This document shows positions 20,701 through 32,393 of a DNA stretch of 32,538 nt, in pieces (position 1 is the first letter of the stretch; each line of letters opens with the position of its first letter). The position numbers were made by a program, and so were the translations under genes. The stretch comes from Paraglomus occultum (lineage: Eukaryota; Glomeromycota; Glomeromycetes; Paraglomerales; Paraglomeraceae). The stretch covers positions 1 through 32,538 of the forward strand of contig CAJVPJ010000240.1 of assembly GCA_910592205.1 (NCBI GenBank), in the 5' to 3' direction. The notes beneath the pieces were generated by a model. That model was not told where the DNA came from, made no database searches, and saw nothing but the letters and a program-made list of their open reading frames with translations.

Positions 20701-23700
20701 TCATTATAGCAGCGCACTAACTAGCAAAAGTAAATAAAATGATTGTCGAGGCATTCGGAGTCCATATCGTCCATTCAAAAAGCGTCTTTTTGCCAAAATC
20801 TTATGTCTCACTACTTTTATCGCACCTCACAAATCTCTTATTGTGATTTCCAAAAACGTCTGTTACTGATTTATCCCTTATTCAAATGCATCTAGAGTGA
20901 GACAGTACGCAAATCACATATAAATTAGTAAATGGCAATTTTTGTGGTACAGGTTCAGTTCATATTCTTTTTCTTTCGGCTGATAGAGTTACAGGTGGGT
21001 GGTAATGGCGCGAGAGTACGTAGTAATGTGACTCATTTTTGATACCAAGACAGTGAACTATCAAACAGGCAATGATGTGTTGATACGAAGTCTTCGGACC
21101 TATTAATGGTATATCCGTATTTTAACACACAATTCACTGTTTGCATCGCTCGAGTCGATTCAGGTAATCAATCGATCGATAGTTTTGGCTGTTCTCATAC
21201 TACGGGTACACATATAATGACACAAAGTTTGAGGAATGTAAATTTATTTACACAGAAGATAAATATAATTTGAAATAGTTTTAATTTATATAAGACATGT
21301 GTATCTGTAGTATGATGTAGCCAAGTCCGCCAAGCTGTCAACAACCAAGTCAATAAGGTAAAAGAACCAAACAAATAAAAAAGCACTCGGAAATATGTGT
21401 AAACTCTCCACACGATGTCGTAATTAACAAAACCCCGAGATCACGATCAAGTTAAAAATTTCATGATTGAATGTGCCAATGTTTATAATCCTAATTGCAC
21501 ATATTCGTTGTTATTGTAACTCAATCTCGCTCATGGTATTTTTATCTTCGTCCATCAGATCCTACAATGAAACTTGTTTTTTCACAAATTCAGTAATTTT
21601 CTATTTTTGTATCGTTTACACTTGCCACACTAAAAGCACAAAGAAGTATTCGTGTGACACAACAGTAGATGTTCAGATATAATCTATTTTGGGGGTTAAA
21701 AGAAATAAGTCATAGTGTATTTCGGTACGTCATAGAGTCAAACGATTGAGGGGTTCTCGGCGGCCGTCATAAAGAACAAAGATTTCAATGGAATTGACAT
21801 ATCAATTGGCAATATGCTTGAGTACCTACTTCTTTAGCAACTGATACAGACTTTCAATTATTGACAACCACGAATAAGCACAATGAACAAATACCAATGT
21901 TTTACCAAGAGGTTTTTTGTAATTATAAATGTATATATTACATGCCAATGTTAATTTATCTCATTTTACCAATGTTCCCGGTCAAAATCCAAAGCACTCA
22001 ATCGTTGGTTCGATCACACTTCACAGCAACATGTACACAAATCGATATGATATGTATTCACGAGAAAATAACAATAACACTAACCGTTCATACATCACAT
22101 ATATCACATTTCCAAGTCACAGTCACACAATGATCACCTCATCGACAATATTGGGAATATAAAGCTGATCTACAATAACACTCGGCCGAATGGGAGTTTG
22201 TGTGAGACGGGTAGGTATTGTTTTGGACGACGGGAGAAAAAAAGTGACAAGATAGCATTACGAATGTGGTCGTAGAGGTGATTAGACATTAATCCGTGAT
22301 ATTTGAAGCCTTGCATTAAAGTTTATCGTTCAGCTGCTGTCACCTATTAACTATTTATTAATGTGTTATTTGCAATATATGATACAACGCTAATTGACGA
22401 TCATACTCAAATAAGACAGTGATTATATGTCATTAAGAAACTTAATTCTATGTGTATTTCAATTCCAAACATAAATGTTGTTTATGCTGTTTCGGAGAAA
22501 CACTAATTTATCGGTTGCATGCCTAATGAAGCAATGGGTTTTCAACGAGGAAATTTGGCAAGTAACCGAGCTAAACAGTTGACAATGAAATTGCACGTCA
22601 TATGTGTGTATATCGTTATTATGAAAATAGACCGTCTACATCTTGGTAATATGGGGGGCGTGTTGTTTACTTACACATTTGTAATAGACAAAGGCCGGAG
22701 AAGAAAGATTAATTTAACAATTTGGGACAATAATAACAATAATGTTTGGTATGCTATCACAATTTTGTTTGGTATTAAGTCGTCGTATATGGAAATGCGT
22801 CATGTATTGCATCCTTGGCTTTTGATTTTGCAATATGAAATCGAATACCAAGTATAAAATAGGCTATTATCACAAGAAAATTACGTACTATTTCACGTTT
22901 CACTATTCACCTAACAATTGCCAAGAGAACTTATTATAAATTCATTAATAATATACAACTCACAACAGAACATAGTTCATAGTCAATATGCTATTGCATA
23001 TTACATAAGGCAACCCGTTTGACCAGTGAAAACCGCGATGTTACGGTGACTAGTTTGCACTCTATATATGACATCATATATTACCTACTCTTCGTTGCTA
23101 CAACTACTGCATCCACTTGGTTACAATCAAGCCACCTGGAGGACAAGCCAATAAAGCGAATTGGGCGTCCGTTACAAATGAGAAGTAAAATGCAGGGTAA
23201 AATCAAAGAAGGGGGTATTCGATATATTTCAGATAGTCAGTAGAGTATACTTTCTGGTTCAAAATGCATCTTCTTTTTATTGGGTAATGTCCTGCAAAAC
23301 ATTAGGTTAGAGTATGTAAACATCCGACAATTAATAATGATCCTCGATATTGCTAGTAAATGATGGGAGAATGTCATAGATTACTACCGTAAGGATGATT
23401 TTTATTGTCATTCGTCATTGCTATTCGATATCGACCTAAAGGATTGCCCGGATTTTTTTACATTATATTGCAACTATTATTGATTGTCTTTTGCGTTGTG
23501 GTAATCGAAACTGCATTGTAATAGTGGTTTCATGACACTCCTTGACTCTGTTATACTTTGCACGAAAATAAATAATACCCCACATATCCATCGCAATAAA
23601 CATTGTCATCGCCCTTTACTAATTCAATTTGCAACCAAGGTGTTACTTTATCTGCTATTCGTCCGTGTAAATGTCGCTCGGGGTTTGGCTGTAGAGTGGT

Positions 23701-24369
23701 AAAAATAGATTACGCTAGACATATTTGGTTTAAATGATTTACACTGAGATCGATCCAATACTGTATAGTTTATGAACGTGTGTGTGACAAATTTGTGATG
23801 ATTGAGTTAACAAAGAGAATGGGTATGAACAGGATCCCCTTCAGGATTTCCAGAAAAATGATCATGTTGATTGAGGCCGATAAATATAATCGACAACTTT
23901 TTATTGGTTGTTTATCGGAATGTTTATCGAACATCAGTTGATGTTGGCGGTTTGTGTATGCGATATGGTGCAATATCCGTAAGGATCTATTCCTGTATAT
24001 ATTACGATCGTGATGCTGGTGTTTACCGACCATGTAAAACATTATACCTAATCGAGTTTATGAATTGAGCTTATAGATTAATTACTATGACTGAACGTTT
24101 ATTAACAAATACCCATATATTTTCGCCTACTCCTTAATAAACCAATTAAATTCATTAAACCTAAGCCTTGTATTTATAATTAATGAGTACAGATATCGAG
24201 ATGATTGATAACTTTGATAACTAGTTTAGCAATAAGGTTATTAAGAGCTGAACAATCTAATAATTACAAAGTGACAGCACGGGCAATAAACTCCGTTTTA
24301 GTTTTTGGCTTTGAACGTTGTTAGACTGCTAAAGTATTCATAATCGAAAGAAAGTCCAATTCATATCGC

Positions 24370-24382
24370 AGATAAGTTATCT
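24370..24382. promoter_or_regulatory. Palindromic pair of GATA-factor sites
   Basis: AGATAAGTTATCT is two inverted AGATAA sites around a central G, 1.5 kb upstream of the PAS-GATA gene. Paired GATA sites are typical targets of fungal GATA factors; a role in regulating the neighbouring gene is inference. Confidence 0.35.
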
Positions 24383-25643
24383 TCTTCTTTTCTAGAACTG
24401 TTACGTAACCATAGCCGATCCCTCACGCTTATTTTACAACCGACATATTATATATTTCAATAGGTCTTACACGCCCTAAAAAGCACATGTTACTTCCGCT
24501 CAACCATTCCTAAATAAATCTTTTACACATTCGGATTTCGGAGATGGATATGCTATCAAGCGGTTCAGTTGATCGTGATGGAAATTATTCTTCGAAACCT
24601 ACACTTATGCAGTATAGAAAAATACAGACAAAGCAACATAGAGATGTGTATATGCGTGCTTCATTGTGAGTCGTCAACCGAGGCGGTTTCTGTTGTCAGA
24701 TCTATGTACAAAATGTGATAGCTGATTTTAATATGCATGATACGGATGATAGAGAGTGTTAATGATTAACCGAACGAGATTAGAGTGAGCATGTGGAATA
24801 GCAATAGCATGTGAATTAGTAGTAGCGGAAAGCAAGAGACAAGATCGTAGCGCATACATGCACATATTATAAATAGAAACTAAGCTTCCAAAGATGCGGA
24901 AGATATACGTAATATTGCCATTATAATACATGCTAATATAATTGTGTTGTCGTATTATTTGCACGTATGCTATTGTTATTACTTCCTATGTTTAGTAAAT
25001 ATTTTCTGCTAATTTCCCCATCTTTCTGTTCGATCGCTTCAGAAGTTAGTCGTCAATGTGATTAGTAGACATTTCGGTCGTATCCCATTCTTCTTTTGTC
25101 AACTGTCATTCGAGCTTTGCATATGATCACTACTAATCTGACATGTAACGCATACTTTTGCGTTATGCTCAGGGTGATAACCAAGAGTAAATTTTAGTGT
25201 GTATTTTTGTGTGTGATTAGTTTCACTTACTTATCACAATGACATCTCACCCGACAATTTTTGAGTCCACGGATATGTTACTTTATTGTATATGTATTGT
25301 ACTTTATATTAGATGTATTACCATTATTTATATGCGTGTACACATATATAGTATTACACTTTAATTGCTATTGAATTGCCCAACTAAATCTGACGTATCC
25401 TCAAATAGCCGATGTTTCTTATTGTACTCGGATTTAACAGTTATATATATATTATGTACAATTAATGTATAAATTTAGAATACATGCTATATAATGCGTA
25501 CAGTATAAATGCTTTCGTATTGACACTGATTATTGTAAGATTGTTACAGTCATACTACATAAAATTTATAAAAACTTTGTATATTCCCTCTTCTTCCACA
25601 CTCTCTTACCAAAAAAAAAATTCCACGAACTACTTTCCACTCA

Positions 25644-25651
25644 TATAAAAA
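25644..25651 (+). promoter_or_regulatory. Candidate TATA box of the PAS-GATA gene
   Basis: TATAAAAA is followed by a pyrimidine-rich, CTTCC-containing stretch suited to transcription start. It lies about 240 bp upstream of the ATG at 25889 and would give a leader of roughly 200 nt. Confidence 0.45.
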
Positions 25652-25712
25652 CCGCCTCTTCCTTCCACTACACAACACATAAAAACAAAACATACGCAAA
25701 GATATTAACGAA

Positions 25713-25739
25713 TGTTTAATCAGAAGAGAGTAAACTAGT
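25713..25739 (+). promoter_or_regulatory. Upstream ORF in the predicted leader of the PAS-GATA gene
   Basis: An ATG followed by eight codons in total (MFNQKRVN) and TAG lies between the candidate TATA box and the main ATG. If the leader is as predicted, it could lower translation of the downstream protein. A GTAAAC within it could alternatively be a donor of a leader intron. Confidence 0.35.
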
Positions 25740-25888
25740 AAAACCCATACTCACGCGTGCGGCCCAGTATCAGACAACCCTAACCACATTCTCCTAAAGA
25801 CACCAAACTTTACTTCTTTACCCTTTAACGAACGTACAATACTCTTGTCTTCCACACTTTTCACAAACACACACAGCTCATATCAACA

Positions 25889-28800
25889 ATGTCATCCCTA
25901 GCTTGTTTTTGGGCTCTCCTATCTTTAAGAGATCTGACATTCGTCTACATATCGCCTTCACTACGCAAAGCCCTCGGAGTAGAGTATGAGGCTGTGTTAG
26001 GAACATCTTTCTTTGACTACTTCCACCCAGATGAAGAAAAAATTGCGCGTCATGATTTGACAAAGTTTGTACAAAGAGATTCTACATGCGGTTCGGTTAC
26101 AAGGTATAGATTCCAAAACATATGCAAGCGCGTGAACAATAATGACGAATACGAAATGAAGATAGAGATAACATAGCGATCACTAATTGTTAATATTATA
26201 ATAACCCCTCATCGTTATCAGTACTATAAAGTAGTTGTTGTAGCAACAGCAATAATCATCCCTGACGGTTTCTTGACAGGCGGAACAAATAGGCAGTAAG
26301 ACAAAATTCTGACACAAGCTTTAACGTTTATAACGGAAATCATGCAATTATTCCGGAGACGATTAATCTTCTGCCCTGCCGTTGGTTTGAATGACCAATT
26401 GGAAATTTGTACTTACATTAGACTGCAGCGTTGAGGCTTAGCCCAAATCAATTGCATACAATCTATATATGTATATATACGGCCACACAGATACAACTTT
26501 AACTTTCTTCCTCTCCCATTACCTCCCGTTTTTATTCATTCGCCTCGACTCACAATCATAATTCTTTTATTATCTAAGATGCCAATACAACAGCGTTCTA
26601 GCCATCCGTGCGAAAGCTCAGTCTCGTATATACGCAGCCCGCAGGAATTCACCTGTTCATGCCCACCATACTCAACCATCATCTCCTAGCCACACGACCA
26701 CCCTACCTATCGAGAACAATTATGTCATAATGAAGGTTGGAATGGACATTGTCACTCAAGACATTGTGCTCGCTCGTTTTCATTCTGATGAAGGTGAGTG
26801 GTCTCCTTGAACGACTAAAGTGTAGACGGAACGATGAGCTGGTCGTTATTGCGTCAGCTTGTTAGCGACTGTTGGTAGAACGAGTATAATAATTATCGAT
26901 ACTCGGTTTGAATTTATTGTCACTTATAACAACGCCTGTCATACGCTAGTTTAATTGTGATAAATTCTGTGGAAAATTTTCGCTTACACAAATTAATCTT
27001 ACTTCCCACTTGTTCCTTTCTTCTGAAAATTTCCAACATGCTATTATAGGCTCCCAAGTTGAAGACGGTGGGAAGTCAAATACTTGCGGTGAATCGGAAT
27101 TTACAAAAGAGGTTTGTTACTTTCCAAACTAGTCGATTTGTACTGAGTTGCTCACATGGTCGGGCAAAAATGCCTTGAGTATGTGCTGCGAATGGTTTAC
27201 CTTTTTGGTCGCACCATCAAATTACGAGTTTTCAAGTTCGGTTGACTACGTCGATATTTATGCGGTCGACGAAAAGAAGTCTCAAACTATTACTCAGAAC
27301 TATTAAAAGCACAATGTTCCATTTACTAAAACGCAGTTTCGTAATAATACATTGCGTTTCTTTTAAACAACAGGAACTGACTAGGCTGACCACGTTACTT
27401 CGTAATCACGTGACAACAGATTCGATTAACATGCAATCTCCTCCGGCAACACCCCAATCACTTCCACTACAGCCAGTAATGAGCACACCCAAACGCATCT
27501 TTCAAATACTCGATACTCGGACAAGAAACCTCATATTCACTTGGCCAGATCCGCACGCATACAACAAAGAAGATTTTTCTAAACTCCTCCAAAGCATTGC
27601 AGTTCAACCATCAACAACTTCCACCTCTCCGACCTGTATACGTCCCTATTCAAACAGTCATGTAATTCCACTCGCATCTGGAATGTATCTTCGAGTGGAT
27701 AGCGTGATGATCCATTACGGAGAGATTATCTTCGCTACCTTTAAAATTCTTCCCTCATCGCCTGCAGTACTTTCAATAGACAATTCTAGGCAACCGCCAT
27801 ATTCAGCTCCTTGTTCACCGCCCTCAGCAGTTTGTACTGGGAAGCGTCCTCGAACTGAAAACTCCTCCCCTGCTTACGGTCTGCAGGTTCCAGTCCAATC
27901 TTTGTCATTCCTATCAAGAGGAAGATCCCACGAACATACAGGAGACACAGAGTTGTATGAGGGAATGGAATCAAAACGTCGTGCAGTAGAAAGAAGACAG
28001 GGATTAACAACACCGCAATTCTTGTCTCCGCATGAGTCTCCCCAAATGAGCCCGCATCAGATTTATGGACAGTATCCGTTCCCTAGTTTTCCCAATATAA
28101 CGACTATTGATGTTAATAGTCAGCAATTGCAGCAGATGCAACTACGACAGCAACAAGAACAATTGCAACAACAACAGCAAGATCAATTACAACAACAACA
28201 ACAACAGCAACAGCAACATTGGGGCCATCCGAATCCATTCCAACAACCCCCAGCATCACCACCACAACCGCCATCCCTAGTACATACTCACCCACAAATT
28301 CTATCAGTATCGCAATCGCCATCTCATTCCGCTCAACCTCCCCAATCTTCACGTTACGTACAACCTCTCCAGCCGTCATTCAATAGCGCTGTTTCTTCAT
28401 CACCTCCAGTTCGCTCTTACCAGCTTGCAAACACGAGCTCGGCTATACGTTCTAATCAGCGTGTACCAGATGGAGTAAGAGAATGCGAAAGATGCCATAC
28501 GACAAATAGTCCGGAATGGCGTCGTGGGCCTACTGGTCATAAGACGTAAGTGATCAATTATCTAATATGATTATATGGTTTACTTTAGATGACTAACGTA
28601 GCATATAATTGTTGTGACGATAGTCTCTGCAACGCATGCGGTTTACGCTACTCTCGCAGAATCGCTCGAGATAAACGTAGGCGCGAACAAACACATCGTG
28701 AGGAGCAGCAGCGTGAAAGAAGAGAGATGGAGAGTGTTAATGTAAACGTTCTTCTGCACCATAACAACCAAACCGAACCTTATCCTTCCATGAATCTCGC

Positions 28801-29074
28801 CCACAATCAAATACACGGTCATATTCCACCTCCGCTTTCACGACATTCATCCAATTCCCACCATCGTCCTTCGCTGCAACACCGTCAATCTTCGGTTACG
28901 CATAATTCACCTTATTCTCCGCCCAGACAGCTCACTCAATACAACCAACTGGTATTGCCGTCCCTGGGTCCACCGGCACATACGGGGGCAACCGAGTCTG
29001 TTGGTAACCCACCACAAAACGAAACTAACATGAATCATTCTCGGCCACCTGTATATTATCGAAGAGAGGCTTGA
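25889..29074 (+). CDS. PAS-GATA zinc-finger transcription factor (White Collar-like architecture, no LOV domain)
   Basis: The five-exon model is 25889-26123, 26602-26793, 27050-27111, 27374-28545 and 28624-29074, giving about 703 residues. Exons 2-5 have consensus sites and matching phases. The first intron is uncertain: a GC-AG intron (donor GCAAGC at 26124) joins N-I to S-I-R-A-K, or a GT donor at 26132 joins an acceptor at 26621.

Residues 1-70 form a PAS domain (SLACFWALLSLRDLTFVYIS, then FFDYFHPDEEKIARHDL). Residues about 185-215 form a second, weak PAS-like segment (RIFQILDTRTRNLIFTWPDP). A Gln-rich tract lies at about 414-445. The class IVb GATA finger is C-X2-C-X18-C-X2-C at about 534-558, split by the last intron, followed by a basic Arg-rich tail. 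No LOV flavin-binding Cys motif is present, so a blue-light receptor role is not supported. It probably binds GATA sites in the nucleus; similar proteins are multi-copy in mycorrhizal fungi. AATAAA at 29614-29619 is a possible polyadenylation signal. Confidence 0.88.
28115..28225 (+). repeat. CAA/CAG microsatellite coding a glutamine-rich tract
   Basis: A CAA/CAG run within exon 4 of the PAS-GATA gene encodes Gln tracts interspersed with Leu, Met, Glu and Asp. Gln-rich tracts are frequent activation or interaction regions, and the repeat is prone to length change between strains. Confidence 0.8.
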
Positions 29075-30694
29075 TTCAGAGAGAAAGAATATGTGTCACA
29101 TGTTTTTGGGAAGAGGATTGGAAGCGAAGGGTTAAATTGCTTGGAATATAAATTTATGAGTCAAATTTTTCTTGCAGTTTGCGCCTCGGTCTTTTCTAAA
29201 CTTTTGTTTATTAGTTTCGTTGTGATACTTATTGTTGAACTCCTATTGATACATATTCCCTTGAACTTTTTCACTCAAACTTTGTATAGTCACGTTTCTG
29301 TATATTTTTTCCCTTATGTGTTTATTTTATTTCAAACTGAAAATCTATCTTATTGAAAAAAAGAGTTGGGGAGTTTCTCTTGGGCAAAATGTATTTTATT
29401 TGTTAGTAGACAATATCTGTTTACTAATATAACCAATATATAACATATTTATCATTCCATGGTTTACGCTGAGGTGTTCGATGGGACGTGTGAATATTAT
29501 TAGACCGATCGAGAGCCTCTACCTAATACTGTTTTTTACTTTAAAAAAATCAATTTTAAGTTATGCCCAAGAGAAGCTCCTTCATGCTCGCTAATGTACT
29601 TACTCAAAAGTATAATAAAAAGCTGTATTTTTATGTTTCTTTGTAATCAGGTGTTGCGAGGTTCCATTATTTTTATTCCATTCATAGGTCAGATTTCTCG
29701 CTCAAGGTTTAACGTCAATCGATAGGCGGGATATACCGTTACTTTTGTTATTTACGGTTTAGGTCACGGAAGCATGCTGATCTGTTCTTTAAACCTTGCG
29801 ACCGTTCCTTTTTCCCTTCACAGGTAATTAGGATTTCCATTAATATTAAGAGCTCCATTAAACGTAATGACAAGATTTGCTTATCCCGTGTAACAAATTA
29901 TTACAAACAACGTCTCAACAATGTTCTTATTGATGCATTCACACAGCTAGTACAGATCTGATTCAACGTGATGTGTGCCCGTAGTTATTGATTTCTTCTT
30001 CCTATAGCTACAGAGTGCAAGAAACAAAAGTCGTCATTAATGCATCATTCTGACTAAGTTCTATTTCTTTGAGGTCTCCTCCACAGACGACTCAATTCCC
30101 ATTTTGACATTAATCCGCAGGAAAACACATTCTTTGCTTATTTATGTCCCTAATTTGACAATTACAGCAATACGGCTTTGGGCGCACCCTGCGCAAATTA
30201 TCACGGCCAGACTCGGCGGAAAGAAGAGTCTGGGCAAACGAATAGTTTGATGAACAGTGTCAGGAATCGTGTCTCGATACGCTACGCATCTGCTTTCGTT
30301 ACCCTGTTGAAAACAACGAAATTTTGGTTGAGCATGATTCTCGTATTCTTTTTCTTCGCTATGTACTTAGTTACTGAACTTTTTTTTTCCTTTGCATCGA
30401 GTTAGGCTAGGTTCACTTTTTGCCGTTCCCAAATACTTTAGAATCATGTTATCGTGTGATATTTAAAAACATAATGAACCAACCTTCAGATATCTATGAC
30501 GATTATATTATACCCGTTTTGAACTAGTTGAAAATAATGTCGATCTTTTGGCGATGTATCATATGATCGTGCATTCAATAGATGAACTCATTGTTTCATT
30601 TGCGATCGTGTGATCGGGAAGCTGCCGATCACTTGCATCCACATGGGACGTATAATAAGTATACTGCGTCTTTATTTGATAATAAGATTTGGAA
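29075..30694. other. Intergenic between the PAS-GATA and oxidoreductase genes
   Basis: Contains the presumed 3' end of the PAS-GATA gene (AATAAA at 29614). A relatively GC-rich patch near 30170-30300 holds a hairpin with arms CCAGACTC/GAGTCTGG (30207-30214 and 30226-30233). The oxidoreductase promoter lies at the right. The 30178-30405 frame lacks an ATG start and splice support. Confidence 0.45.
30610..30632. promoter_or_regulatory. Inverted repeat in the oxidoreductase promoter
   Basis: GTGATCGG, a 7-nt spacer (GAAGCTG), then CCGATCAC, centred about 75 bp upstream of the ATG at 30695. A TATAATA-like stretch lies between it and the start. The perfect 8-bp arms suggest a site for a dimeric regulator; no factor is identified. 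Confidence 0.35.
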
Positions 30695-32393
30695 ATGAGC
30701 GTTGAAAGTATGAGAGCCGTACTTGTCAAAGAGCCTGGTGGGTATTACGTTTACAGTACCCAAGTAATTGTTGGCTGTTGGCTAATTTAACGACGATAGG
30801 AGACGCATCACAACTATACAATGGTATTGCTCCCATACCTCTGCCAAAAGATGACGAATTACTTGTTAAAGTAAGATTTCATTAATATAAAATGTAGATA
30901 ATATTATCTTCATCAAGACTAATTGAATTTTCATCCCAATTGGTAACTGCAGATCAAATGCTTTGCACTCAATCGGATGGACATTTTACAGCGACAAGGA
31001 AGATATCCCGTTCCACCGGGAGCTTCTCAGATCCTTGGGGTTGAGATGTCAGGAGTCGTAGAAAAAATTGGAAGTAAAGGTGACGATCTATTATTACATC
31101 TGCCATACATAATCACGTATATTCCACCAGATGCTACACAGTATATGCTTTGTGGTTCTATCATATTTGATAGTATGCTGAATAATAAGGTAGACGCATT
31201 GTTGTAGTTACCAAATACAAACGAGGAGATCATGTCTTTGGTTTAACGGATGGTGGCGCGTATGCCGAAGTAAGCCTTTACACATTTTGACACAATTACA
31301 ATTGTCAGCATGTCCGCATTCTCAAGCGATAATCTATTCTTCAGTATGGCATACTTCACGAAGATATGACTATGATTCTTCCGGAAGAAATGTCGTTCCA
31401 ACAGGGAGCTGCTATACCAGAAGCATGGTTTACTGCGTATCAAGTATTACAACTAATAGGTCAGATTCGTCAAGGCGACAATGTACTAATACATGCAGGA
31501 GCTAGTGGAGTTGGCGTCGCCGCCATTCAGTTGGCAAAGGCAGCTGGAGCGTAAGTAGTGCGCTTTGTGGCGTTTATTGATGGCGCCACTGTAGAAGATT
31601 GTATAATTACATGTATATCTAAATTGTCTTACTTTGACTCTTGTAGAAAACACATCTTTGCAACCGCTGGATCTGAGCGTAAATTAGCCTTTATTGAGTC
31701 AATCGGCGTTACAAACGGCATTAATTACAAGAAAGAGAATTTTCGAGATAAGGTTAGTTGGCATCACATAAGCGCGTGTATACTCTGTGCATTACTGGTT
31801 ATTTACCGAATTGTATTTTTTACGTGTAAATATAGATAGTGGAATATACTGACGGCTATGGTGTGGACTTACTAATAGATTTTGTCGGCAAAGATTATTG
31901 GCATCCTAACATAGACAGCCTTGCTAAAGACGGTAGAATAGTTTTAGTGGGGTTCTTATCAGGTAAGAACCATACAATACGGTATTTTCAAATTTATTTT
32001 TAATACGTCGGCTAAAGTTAACGGGGAATTTGTTACGTACATTAGGTCGAGTTGTAGAGAATTTCGATTTGTCAGTATTGCTTATGAAGAGATTACGTGT
32101 AAGAAAGTCTGTTTATTATTATTATACCATGGCTTTGACAAAAATTTTCTCTAACTGTAACCTTTCTGTTACAACAGGTCGAAGGCACTTCTCTACGCTC
32201 CCGTTCGCTTTCGTATAAGATAACTCTTCGCGACGAATTTTACAACAAGATTTTTCCACGGTTCATTGACGGGCATGGTACTTTCAAAGTCATTGTTGAT
32301 CGAGAATACGACTGGAAGGATATTGCTGATGCACATCGTTACATGGAAACAAACGAAAATATTGGCAAGATCGTTGTGAATGTTGTTGATTGA
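30695..32393 (+). CDS. NAD(P)H-quinone oxidoreductase, PIG3/TP53I3-like MDR family
   Basis: The nine exons are 30695-30737, 30800-30870, 30953-31079, 31208-31269, 31345-31550, 31647-31752, 31836-31962, 32046-32098 and 32178-32393. All introns are GT-AG of 62-128 bp and all phases match, giving 336 residues, close to the 332 of human TP53I3.

The N-terminal GroES-like part has NRMDILQRQGRYPVPPGASQ and GVEMSGVVEKIG (about residues 46-76), then GDHVFGLTDGGAYAE. The Rossmann fold has the nucleotide-binding loop AGASGVGVAAIQLAK near residues 152-166, FATAGSERKLAF, and GVDLLIDFVG. The C-terminus has RVEGTSLRSRS and ends DAHRYMETNENIGKIVVNVV. The family reduces quinones with NADPH in the cytosol and lacks the zinc-binding Cys residues of alcohol dehydrogenases, as here. 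Start: first ATG, giving MSVESMRAVLVKEPG as in relatives. Nothing is truncated. Confidence 0.95.

Larger units (their letters stand above)
16277..25640. other. Long stretch (9.4 kb) without a confident gene
   Basis: No frame here combines a domain, splice sites and consistent composition. Noted contents: the hairpin repeat at 17256-17322, exon-like pieces on the minus strand at 17565-17779, and short tandem TTATTTG-type runs at about 19303-19345. There is also a repeated TACCAATGTT motif at about 21891-21976 and a palindromic double GATA site at 24370-24382. The longest frames (19234-19629 with 131 codons and 22519-22857 with 112 codons) are within or near chance expectation. The region could hold long regulatory DNA of the PAS-GATA gene or unrecognised noncoding transcripts. 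Confidence 0.45.

Noticed and set aside
22519-22857. 112-codon plus-strand frame (MPNEAMGFQRGN...)
   Set aside because: About one frame of this length is expected by chance here. It contains an Asn microsatellite run and no recognisable motif.
25889-26123. Blue-light (LOV) photoreceptor domain
   Set aside because: The PAS fold resemblance is clear, but no GXNCRFLQ-type flavin-binding Cys motif is present in this exon or the next.
27242-27373. Open frame upstream of exon 4 of the PAS-GATA gene, read as the N-terminus of a shorter protein
   Set aside because: It begins at a TTG codon and lies in an intron with a GTTTGT donor at 27112 and an ACAACAG acceptor at 27373. Family resemblance continues directly from exon 3 (EFTKE) to exon 4 (ELTRL).
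28113-28379. Minus-strand Val-rich frame
   Set aside because: Antisense shadow of the CAA/CAG tract in the PAS-GATA gene.
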